Of a stretch of DNA of 36,252 bases, positions 1 through 8,426 are shown one piece after another (the first letter of the stretch is position 1; every line of letters starts with the position of its first letter). The position numbers and the translations under genes were made by a program. The notes beneath the pieces are model-generated. The model had not been told where the DNA came from, made no database searches, and saw only the letters and a program-made list of their open reading frames with translations. Origin of the DNA: Sporisorium sorghi (Eukaryota > Basidiomycota > Ustilaginomycetes > Ustilaginales > Ustilaginaceae); assembly GCA_023212695.1 (NCBI GenBank), contig JALCCG010000218.1, positions 1 through 36,252 of the forward strand, read 5' to 3'.

Positions 1-94
1 TTTTGTTTTTTTTTTTTTTTTATGATCCGGCCACCCCCAGATTTTCCCCCTTTTCCCCCCCCGCCCTTTTTCCGTTTTTCCTTTTCTCCTTTTC

Positions 95-131
<37 letters not shown>

Positions 132-267
132 GTGAGAACGAAACACAATGAGAGAGCGGTGAACAGACACAACAAGCAAAACCGAGACCGAGTTGATGCG
201 AAGCGGAAGGCTGGCAGATGCAAACAAGTCAACCGTGCGCGAAAGCGTGTATGAGAGAGGGGACGCT
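1..267. other. 3' flank of eIF5, poly-T rich
   Basis: No gene is seen here. The stretch lies just downstream of the eIF5 stop codon. It holds a T16 run at 6-21, a C/T-rich segment and a T31 run at 99-129. Read on the eIF5 strand, the second run is an A31 tract about 140-170 nt past the stop, so it may lie in the 3' UTR or near the mRNA end. The short ORFs across it are low-complexity Phe/Lys runs and are not credible genes. Confidence 0.7.
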
Positions 268-1578
268 TCAAAGGTTGTCGAGATCGGAATCGTCGTCCTC
301 GTCGTCCTGAGCAGCAGGGGCAGCCTGCTTCTTGGCGCCATTGCCGTTTGCCTTGGCCTTGGGCTTAACCTCCTCCTCCTCGTCATCATCATCATCCGAG
401 TCCTCCTCGGACTCGGAATCGGCCTGGTCGAGCCACTCGAGGAAAGGCGCGGCTGCACGACGAACCTTCTTCGAGGTATCCTTGTCGACGTACTTTTTGC
501 TAACGTGGGTGCCCCAGTTCTTGATAAACTCCTCGTCGAGCACGTCGATCTGGTACAGAGCCATGAGGATCTTGGGCACGCCGTTGGGGACGAGCGAAGG
601 GTACTGGACACCGGCGAGACGCTCAAAGCCGCCGAGCATGGCCTTCTGGTGCTTCTCCGAGTCGCCGACCATCTTGACGAGCACGGCGCCGTACTTTTCG
701 ATCTCCTTGGCGACTTCCTCGGTGAAAAGAGCCTGGGCTAGCACCTGGACGGTCTTGTGCTTCTTTTCAATGCCGAGCTCCTGCGCCTTTTTGTAGACTT
801 CGGCGGGGGTGCACTCGCGACCCTCTTCGCCGCCCTTGCGGTTGGCCTGGAGCCACTGGCCGTATTGGGTGTACGGGCTGTCCTCGTCCTCGTCCTCATC
901 GTCATCGCCGAGCACGAGCGACGACTTGACGCTGCCTTCGAGCGCCTTGACACGCGCAGCGACGGCGGCTTCCGATGTGTCGACGGACCAGTCGTCGTCG
1001 ACGTTGCCGCGCTGCTCTGCGGTGGGGATCTCGGCAGCCTCGGCCTTGATGCGCTTGGTGAGTTCGTCGTCCGAACCAGCATCGCCAGCGTCCTGGCCGG
1101 CCGCTTTTCCGGCTCCCTTGGCCCCCTTGACGCGCTTGGGAGGCGGGTGCTTGACGATAAAAGTGGTGAGCTTGTGCTTCATGTCGACGCCGGTGCGCTT
1201 ACCGCAGGCCTTGCAGTTGCGGAGGATGTCGCCGTCCTTGAGAATCTTGAGATCGGTCTCGGGGTTCTTGCAGTCGCCGCAGAGGACAAACTTGTCGATA
1301 AAGCCGTCGAGGAGCTCGCGGAGACGGTCGGCGTCGTGGGCGCCGTTGACAATGTAGCGGTCGTTCTTCTCGTCGAACGAGGTCTGAGCGCCGAGCTCGC
1401 AGCCGAAGAACTTGGTCGGGTAGGTCGGGGGACGGCTGAGGGAGCGAGCAATGTCAGACATGTTGGGGATGACGGTCTTGATGCCGTTGCCCTTGCCCTC
1501 GATTTTGGTCTGGAGGAGGGGCATGCGGTATCGGTAGAACTTGTCGTCGACATCGCGACGAATGTTGACCACAGACAT
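268..1578 (-). CDS. TIF5: Eukaryotic translation initiation factor 5 (eIF5)
   Basis: eIF5 is the cytosolic GTPase-activating protein for eIF2 in the 43S/48S pre-initiation complex; it also inhibits GDP release and bridges eIF1, eIF2-beta and eIF3. The 436-residue product starts MSVVNIRR and has the family N-terminus, including the arginine-finger region FYRYRMP (Arg16) and the block GKGNGIKTVI. A C4 zinc finger follows (Cys100, Cys103, Cys122, Cys125). An acidic linker leads to a C-terminal W2/HEAT domain (about 240-400) with the aromatic/acidic segment FLEWLDQADSESEED. About 40 further Lys/Ala-rich and acidic residues follow that segment, where yeast and human eIF5 end sooner. The ATG at 1578 was chosen because homology begins exactly there and it has A at -3; the frame stays open 78 nt upstream without family sequence. 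No intron is needed. Confidence 0.97.
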   Translation of the reverse strand: MSVVNIRRDVDDKFYRYRMPLLQTKIEGKGNGIKTVIPNMSDIARSLSRPPTYPTKFFGCELGAQTSFDEKNDRYIVNGAHDADRLRELLDGFIDKFVLCGDCKNPETDLKILKDGDILRNCKACGKRTGVDMKHKLTTFIVKHPPPKRVKGAKGAGKAAGQDAGDAGSDDELTKRIKAEAAEIPTAEQRGNVDDDWSVDTSEAAVAARVKALEGSVKSSLVLGDDDEDEDEDSPYTQYGQWLQANRKGGEEGRECTPAEVYKKAQELGIEKKHKTVQVLAQALFTEEVAKEIEKYGAVLVKMVGDSEKHQKAMLGGFERLAGVQYPSLVPNGVPKILMALYQIDVLDEEFIKNWGTHVSKKYVDKDTSKKVRRAAAPFLEWLDQADSESEEDSDDDDDEEEEVKPKAKANGNGAKKQAAPAAQDDEDDDSDLDNL

Positions 1579-2097
1579 GATGGCGGTGGCGGTGGCGATT
1601 GCTGCGGGGTTGGTGTTTTGGAGAAATGTAGTTTTAGGAAGGTGTAGATGTATCAAGTACAGCTACTATGCAAAACCGAATAGGGCGGTTTTTGTCTGCG
1701 GGCAAAGGGCGAGTTGGCAGATGGACGAGTTATGGTGGAGAACAAGAGAGACATAAAAACTAGCGTTTGTCGGTCGTGGCCCAGGTGGATGCTGATCAAA
1801 GAGGTCGGGAGTTGAGGCTGTAGTGGTTGCACAGAAGAGGAGTGACTGGACTCGATTCGGAGCAGAGAGCAAGCTGAAGGCTAGCTAGAAGGGTGAGCAG
1901 AGAAAGCTGTTGCTGTTGAGTGTTGTGGTAGAGAGCACCGACTTGGAGATAGTTGTGCGAGGTGGAATACGGTATGCCAAGTGGGGGAACAAGGTTTACA
2001 GCGATGGTGGTTGGTGACGAGGTGAGCGAGATGAGTCCCACCGACAAAGAGACGCAGCCAAAAAGCCAATTTTTCTTCCTCTCAGCCGACTCAGCCG

Positions 2098-2125
<28 letters not shown>
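2098..2125. repeat. A28 homopolymer
   Basis: Twenty-eight uninterrupted A on the plus strand, about 520 nt upstream of the eIF5 start codon. It is probably a poly(dA:dT) promoter element, and its length is expected to vary between isolates. Confidence 0.9.
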
Positions 2126-2128
<3 letters not shown>

Positions 2129-2448
2129 CTGCCGCGCGTTTCCCTCTCCAGCGAGACGAAAGGGGACGGAACTTAAATCGGGCGATGGTTTGAGATCGGG
2201 GCTATGTATTTGATATGCTGTGGGTCTAACATGGATACGAATTTTTTTTTTGTGGCCTTTGCAAGGGTCGAGGGTCCAGACTGCATATCTGCAAGGCGCG
2301 GTCTCAACGCCATCTTGGTCTTGAACGGGTTGCGACTGGTGCGCCTTTGCAGCGGGGTTTCAGTGCCGTTGCGAGGTGACTCACAGACTGACGCAACGCT
2401 TGCCAAATGCGCGCCCATTTTCTGGCACTTTCTCTGTCAATGAGCAAA

Positions 2449-2566
2449 GTTAAAAGGGGGTATCAAATTTTCGGGGGTTTGGAAACATTTTTGTCACACC
2501 CGATCCACAGTGACTCTCCGGGGTTTTTGGAAAACCCGAAAATTTGATACCCCCTAAAGGTTAAAA
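2449..2566. repeat. MITE-like foldback element with 21-bp inverted repeats
   Basis: Perfect 21-bp inverted repeats lie at 2455-2475 and 2535-2555; the arms start AGGGGGTATC and end GATACCCCCT. They enclose a 59-nt centre, which itself holds imperfect copies of a GGGGTTT...GGAAA motif near 2473 and 2519. The unit is bounded by the 7-bp direct repeat GTTAAAA at 2449-2455 and 2560-2566, which could be a target-site duplication, although the left copy shares one base with the arm and five bases separate the right copy from its arm. There is no coding capacity. No second copy is seen in the window, so transposon origin is an inference. Confidence 0.6.
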
Positions 2567-3052
2567 AATGTTAGCTTATGCAGCTCAGACGGAAACGGGC
2601 ACTTCAGCTCAGCTCGCTTGAAACCGGTCACAAATCGCCCCGGACTTGCCGTCCTTTGCTCGAATTGGACCCAAGTCACACGCAGCAGCGCATTCTCTTG
2701 GAGCAGCACACTCTCTCTCACTCAGCGCTTGCTCGCAAACCCGACTCAGTTCGATTGCTGCCACTCGCCGCTCACCGCCGCCGCCACTTTGCATCGCCTC
2801 TTTTTGTTCCTCCTCCTCCTCCAACTTCAACCACGACAATATCCACAACCACAATCTCCATCTCGATCTCGACTCTAACTTCAATTCATACCCACATCAC
2901 CACCGCCGTCAAACCCCATACCAGCCTTACCCTTTACAAGCTCACCAACACATACCGCTATCTTCTTGTCCACGACTCTCCCTTCTAGACCCTTAGACCT
3001 CATCGGATCCTATCTCAGTTGATTCACCTCTCTATATCGACCACATCCAACC

Positions 3053-6000
3053 ATGAACCCTAGCATCTCGATTCCAGACCGTCTGCCCGTCTTGTCTCTC
3101 CCATATCCGCTCGTCCTCCATCCCAACCTCGTCCTCTCCATCAACATCTCATATGCACACTCGCTCAGCCTGCTCAAGGCTGCCCTCCAGTACTCGGCGC
3201 TCAAGGATGACGTCGAGTCCAACAATGACGCCTCTACCCCATCTCGTCAGGTGGGTCGATCGCGTCTCGACTCCAACAAACCCATTATCATCGCCTGTGT
3301 CCCCACCATGATCGCTCCCAAGGGCACAGCCTCCGCCGACAAGCCAGCATCTCGCGCAACCAACCCTGCGCTGCCCACCGACTCCAACGCCCGCAACCTC
3401 ACCACCGCTGAAGACAACAACACCCGCATCCGCATCAACGACCTCTACGACTGGGGCTGCGCCGCGCGTCTCATGCGTCTCGTCCGCAATCCTCAGACTC
3501 AGACATGTACCCTCCTCGTCTCGGGTCTCACTCGTGTCCGCATCGACCGCTGGCTCTCCATCCGAGCGCCGCTCACCGCCACCACCATCGACCCAAAGAC
3601 CAACCTCGCCATCCCCGACGTGCCCATCCCGCTCGCCACCGCCACTGCTTTTGTCGATGAAGAGTCCTGGCCCACCTTCCCAGAGGCGTCCCCAGGCGAT
3701 ATCGACCTCGTCGTCCGCCTCAAAAAGGCGTCTGCAGAACTCATCGAGGCCATCGCACAGCTCAACCCTCCCACCGACGGCTCCACCCACACTCCTTCTC
3801 CCATCGTTGGCCCTGCTCTGCCTCTGCTGCCAGCCAGCTTGCTCAAAAAGCTTCGTGGCTTCATGCAGGACTGTCGCGAGTCGCAGGCGGCTCTCCTCGC
3901 CGATATCGTCGTCGGTACCCTCGGTGGCGCCTGCGAGTGGTCCGACCGTGTCGCTATCCTCGGCGACTGGGATCAGCGCGAGCGCGTCCGTCACTCGGTC
4001 GACCTCATCCAGAACGGCGTCAAGCGTGTCAAGCTGGCACGCGAGCTCCTCACCTCCCTCTCCTCACCGCTCAACCCCACCAACAAGGAAAACGTCATTC
4101 GCACCCAGCTCGAAGCCCTGCTCAACCAACTCGCTGCGCTCAACCAGGGCGTGGCAGCACGCATCTCGGCCATCACCTCTCACTCCGGCGACAAGGATGA
4201 CGGCAAGCCCAGCGGAAGCATCATCATTCGCGCTCCTTCTTCCCGCAACAATACCAACAACGAGAACGGAAACGGTCCCATCATCACCGGTCCTCTTGGC
4301 GGACGACGTGGCGGCAAGTCTGGCATCAAGGGCATGCCCGCTGGCGGTCTCCCTGGATCCAACGGAGGCGACGACGACGAGGATGAAGTCGCCGAGCTGG
4401 CAAAGAAGCTCGAACAGGCACGTCTTAGCCCAGAAGCACGCAAGGCCTGCGACAAGGAGCTCACGCGTCTCTCGCGCATTCCGCAGCAGAGTGTCGAGCG
4501 TGGCGTCGTCATCACTTATCTCGAAATCATGGCCGAGCTGCCATGGGACAAGATCAGTGCCGACATCGAGCCCACACGCGATCCTCTTGACAAGGCGCTT
4601 ATTCTGCACCAAAAGAGCAACGCTGCCGCTTCTGCACCCGAGGAGGGCATCGTCGACCGCGCTCGACGCATCCTCGATGCAGACCACTACGGTCTTGAAA
4701 AGGTCAAGAAGCGTCTCATCGAGTACCTCGCCGTGTTGGAGCTCAAGACCAACCAGGCGCGCGAACGCTTCGAAGCCGAAGAGGCCGCTGAGCGTAAGAC
4801 GACCGAGGAGCGACACAAAGCTACTCCCTCGGCATCCACAGACGAGGCGGCTGCTGGCCGCGACGACGACGACGCTGCCTTGTCGAGCAACCTCGACGAA
4901 GGCGAGGATCTCGTCGCAAGGGAACAGGGCATCACCAAGGAGGAGATCGAGAAGGAGAAGCGTCGTCGTCGCGACGAAAAGCTGCGCGTCGGCGACAAAG
5001 GCCCCATCCTGCTCCTCGTCGGTCCTCCGGGCACGGGTAAGACGTCGATTGCCAAATCGCTCGCCTCGGCCCTCCAGCGTCCCTTCACTCGTCTGTCGCT
5101 TGGTGGTGTGCGAGACGAGGCCGAGATCCGTGGTCATCGTCGCACCTACGTCGGAGCTATGCCCGGCTCCATTGCTTCTTCACTGCGCAAAGTGGGCGTC
5201 TCGGACCCCGTCGTGCTGCTCGACGAGGTTGACAAGCTCGGAAGCGGCAACGGCTTGCACGGCGATCCCATGGCGGCCATGCTCGAGGTGCTGGATCCAG
5301 AGCAGAACCACACGTTCAGCGACCACTACATCAACGTGCCCATCGACCTCAGCCGCGTGCTCTTCATCGCTACTGCCAACTCGCTCGACACCATCTCGCC
5401 GCCCTTGCTCGACCGAACCGAAGTGATCCACATCTCGGGCTACACGCACGACGAAAAGACGGCCATCGCTCGCCAGTACCTGCTGCCCAAGCAGATCAAG
5501 GCGCAGGGCCTCACACCGGACCAGCTCGTGGTCTCGGACGACGTGCTGCTTAAGGTCGCCATGGGTTACACGCGCGAGGCGGGTGTTCGAACGCTAGAGC
5601 GCGAGATCGGTGCGCTGGCACGTGCCAAAGCCGTCGAATACTCGCAATTCAAGAAGGGCACGCTGCGAGACGAGCAGGGCAATGCTAAAGAATACGACCC
5701 GGTCATCCGCGAGGCAGACTTGGAGAAATACCTCGGACCCGACACGTACGAGCCCGAGGTGGCCGAGGCCAATGCGCGTCCCGGTGTGTCGACGGGCCTG
5801 GCGTACCAGGGCTCGGGCTCGGGCGGCATCCTGCACATCGAGTCGCTGCTGCTTCCGCCGGGCAGCGGCTACTTGAAGCTGACGGGCTCGTTGGGCGACG
5901 TGATCCGCGAATCGGCCGAGCTGGCGCTGTCGTGGGTGAAAAGCAATGCGTTCCAGCTTGGCATCGTGCACACGCGTGATTCCGAGTTCCCCAAGAACGA

Positions 6001-6448
6001 CATCCACCTGCACTTGCCATCGGGCGCGATCCCCAAGGACGGCCCCTCGGCGGGTGTGGCCATGACATGCGCGTTGGTGAGTCTCTTCACCAAGACGGCC
6101 ATCTCGCCGTATCTGGCCATGACGGGCGAGGTGACGTTGCGCGGCGTAGTGATGCCCGTGGGCGGCATCCGCGAAAAGCTCACGGCGGCGTCGCGAGCAG
6201 GCATCCGCAAGGTGTTGCTGCCACACCGCAACCGCAAGGACGTCGAGGCGGACCTGCCCAAGAAGGTGCGCGACGAGTTGGAGATCAAGTACGTTAAGAC
6301 CGTGTGGGAGGCGATGGAAGCGGCGTTTGGCAACAAGCTGTTTGAGAACGCTGCGCTCGCATTGGAGGCGAATGGGTACGGTCACGAGCACGAGGGTATC
6401 CGCGAGGGACGCCGGCTGATGCACGAGATGGAGGATTCTCGTTTGTAG
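3053..6448 (+). CDS. Peroxisomal Lon protease (LonP2-like)
   Basis: ATP-dependent serine protease of the Lon family, predicted to degrade damaged matrix proteins in peroxisomes. The 1131-residue protein has a Lon N-terminal substrate-binding domain (about 10-340), an AAA+ module with Walker A GPPGTGKT (657-664) and Walker B VVLLDEVD (720-727), and a C-terminal protease domain. The catalytic pair is Ser999 in PKDGPSAG and Lys1042 in GIREKL, 43 residues apart as in bacterial Lon. The chain ends in Ser-Arg-Leu, a PTS1-type signal, and the N-terminus does not look like a mitochondrial presequence, which favours the peroxisomal paralogue over PIM1. It is longer than the usual family size because of a Gly-rich insert (about 390-445) and a charged insert (about 575-640). 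The ATG at 3053 has A at -3 and is the first ATG after 472 ATG-free nucleotides. No intron is needed. Confidence 0.95.
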   Translation: MNPSISIPDRLPVLSLPYPLVLHPNLVLSINISYAHSLSLLKAALQYSALKDDVESNNDASTPSRQVGRSRLDSNKPIIIACVPTMIAPKGTASADKPASRATNPALPTDSNARNLTTAEDNNTRIRINDLYDWGCAARLMRLVRNPQTQTCTLLVSGLTRVRIDRWLSIRAPLTATTIDPKTNLAIPDVPIPLATATAFVDEESWPTFPEASPGDIDLVVRLKKASAELIEAIAQLNPPTDGSTHTPSPIVGPALPLLPASLLKKLRGFMQDCRESQAALLADIVVGTLGGACEWSDRVAILGDWDQRERVRHSVDLIQNGVKRVKLARELLTSLSSPLNPTNKENVIRTQLEALLNQLAALNQGVAARISAITSHSGDKDDGKPSGSIIIRAPSSRNNTNNENGNGPIITGPLGGRRGGKSGIKGMPAGGLPGSNGGDDDEDEVAELAKKLEQARLSPEARKACDKELTRLSRIPQQSVERGVVITYLEIMAELPWDKISADIEPTRDPLDKALILHQKSNAAASAPEEGIVDRARRILDADHYGLEKVKKRLIEYLAVLELKTNQARERFEAEEAAERKTTEERHKATPSASTDEAAAGRDDDDAALSSNLDEGEDLVAREQGITKEEIEKEKRRRRDEKLRVGDKGPILLLVGPPGTGKTSIAKSLASALQRPFTRLSLGGVRDEAEIRGHRRTYVGAMPGSIASSLRKVGVSDPVVLLDEVDKLGSGNGLHGDPMAAMLEVLDPEQNHTFSDHYINVPIDLSRVLFIATANSLDTISPPLLDRTEVIHISGYTHDEKTAIARQYLLPKQIKAQGLTPDQLVVSDDVLLKVAMGYTREAGVRTLEREIGALARAKAVEYSQFKKGTLRDEQGNAKEYDPVIREADLEKYLGPDTYEPEVAEANARPGVSTGLAYQGSGSGGILHIESLLLPPGSGYLKLTGSLGDVIRESAELALSWVKSNAFQLGIVHTRDSEFPKNDIHLHLPSGAIPKDGPSAGVAMTCALVSLFTKTAISPYLAMTGEVTLRGVVMPVGGIREKLTAASRAGIRKVLLPHRNRKDVEADLPKKVRDELEIKYVKTVWEAMEAAFGNKLFENAALALEANGYGHEHEGIREGRRLMHEMEDSRL

Positions 6449-8426
6449 GTGTGGTGCTCTTTAGATGTGCTCCCTGTTGCTGTTTTCTCTTTGTATAATT
6501 GCTTTGGTGTCTGTTTCTCTAGTGTCTGCTGCTCTCGTTTCTCTTGTATTGTCTCGCCGTGGAATCTCAACCTGATCGTAAAGCATCGTTTAGCATGGAC
6601 GTGCGGAAGAGATAGCGTCGAGAGATCAAAGCGCTGCTGTTGGTGTCAAGTGTTGGCCGGATCGATATCGCCGGGCCACAGCGGTATGAGCTGGTCTAAC
6701 AAACAGTGAATTTTCGTTTGCGGGCAGAAATGCATAAGCGACGGAGAGTTGGCCCCGCTCCGAGACGGAAGGGCTGGGTGCAAAGAGGGTGTTGTTGAAC
6801 CTTTGTTTTTGCCGAGATAGGGCCAGCACACGCACACGCGAGCGATGGCGGGATTGCCAAGGCAGTTGAGTTGTGGTGAGAAGCGAACGCTTACATCAGA
6901 GCAACTTGACGGCACCAGCGGCAGCAGGAGCAATTCAGCTCTAAATTGGCTTGGCTCGAGATGCCGGCAATCATTCAGAGGCTGAGATCGCGACTTCCGC
7001 GGGGGTCTGTAGCCGAGCAAGCCCTTTTTTCTCGACACAATGGTGAGACTTAGCCGCTGCTTGCTGCTGCTGCTGCTACGTCAGTGATAGCGTCGCTTAG
7101 AAAGGGCTTGAAGTCGTTTAACATGCGATAGCCTCTTCTCTCAGGAGCAGGTACGAAACGGCAAATGCAGCGATGATCGCCTGTCCCGCAGCCCGTTGTC
7201 AGGGAATCGTCAACATCAGATGCTTGGGCCTCCTTGGCGTCAGTCGTGGCTGAAGCGCTGTTCCCGACTTTCAACAGTGAATGATGACAGGATCATCGGC
7301 CATTGAGCTTTGGGTTGATCAGACAATGCCTGTACAAGAGGTAACGAGCTCAAAACGAAGAGATGGCGACAGCGTGAGAAGGACCGTTCTCTAGCGTAGG
7401 GACGGCTGGCTGGCTGGCTGGCTGGCTGTGCTGAATTTCAAAGTCTGTCGACAGAGCCAGAGAGAGAGAGTCGTTGCTGCTGAGTTCCGCGTCGCGGCGA
7501 GCCAGAATTGCCCGACGCGACTGTGACGAGTCTCGCAACTTTACTGCCTGTCTGCTGCCTTGGATTTTGACTCGAAATTGGGATTTTTGATTGCTTAGCC
7601 AAAAAAGAAGGCTTTGACAGCATCGGAGGAATCGAAGCTCGAGCTTATTCGCGAAAGGCAGAGCAGAGCATAGCAGAGCGGTGCAACGACAGAATTCCAG
7701 CTGACTGTGGAATTTTTGAGACCTTTTCTGATTGTTAGTTTTGAATAATTGCTTCGGCTGGCTGTGTGATTCGCTCACGACGATAATCCTTCGCCACCGA
7801 CTCTTGTTGCGCACTTCGTCCTTCATCCTTCACCATCATCCTTGCTTTTCCGCATATCCCCTTCTCTGTCGCCATCCGCAGGCGATTCTGAGTCGACATC
7901 ACCGCCGTCGTCTTCTCTCATCGCATCGCTTCTGCTATAATCCATCGCATCCAAGGACCACGCTTTCACACCAACTACGCCATCAGCATCCATCCTGTTC
8001 ACCGGTCATCACACAATCCTGTCGACCAAACTTGTCACCTTGCACGTCGAGTCCGATTCCGCTACTCTTTCTTTCATTGCATCTTGATCACCATCGCATC
8101 AACCTCAACACCAACGCCACCGCTCCCGGCCTCATCTTCGCACTCCCACCAGCATCCGCCTTGAGACACGACGCTTCGTGACAGGCAACGCAAGTCTCTT
8201 ATCTCCGAAGCCTCGTTCGCAGCATTAGGCTTTGATTTCGGCGCCACACCGCTCAACCACGCGCTAGCATTCTTCTGCGTGGTGATCGACTCGTGTGGTT
8301 CATTCCCAGCTGTTCAACGACCCGGAGATCACCGGAGGCCACTTTCTGACCAGTGGCCCACCAAGCTTGGTTGCAGCCCCGCCACCACAACTCAGTATCT
8401 ACTGCAAATCCTATCTCCTCTCCACC
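6449..8426. other. Gene-free region and probable long leader of the RSC1/2-like gene
   Basis: No convincing ORF, tRNA or mobile element was found. The left part holds the Lon 3' region. A GGCT x6 microsatellite lies at 7404-7427. From 7365 to 8426 (1062 nt) the plus strand contains no ATG, while CAT is common, and the stretch from about 7780 is pyrimidine-rich. This suggests a long 5' UTR for the downstream gene. Reading frames open here start only at non-ATG codons and have no recognisable domain. Confidence 0.6.
7404..7427. repeat. GGCT tetranucleotide microsatellite (6 units)
   Basis: Six perfect tandem GGCT units in the gene-free region upstream of the RSC1/2-like gene. It is a simple repeat with no evident function. 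Confidence 0.9.

Larger units (their letters stand above)
1579..3052. other. Intergenic region between divergent eIF5 and Lon genes
   Basis: No coding gene is supported. The left part is the eIF5 leader and promoter; its only nearby upstream ATG on the minus strand is at about 1754. An A28 run lies at 2098-2125 and a T10 run at 2242-2251. A foldback element lies at 2449-2566. From 2581 to 3052 the plus strand is pyrimidine-rich and contains no ATG, as expected of the Lon leader. Confidence 0.7.

Noticed and set aside
757..1647. 296-codon frame antisense to eIF5
   Set aside because: Antisense shadow of the conserved eIF5 frame with no domain.
3534..5426. 630-codon frame on the plus strand within the Lon gene
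   Set aside because: Ser/Arg/Pro-rich shadow frame of the Lon coding sequence caused by GC-rich codon bias.
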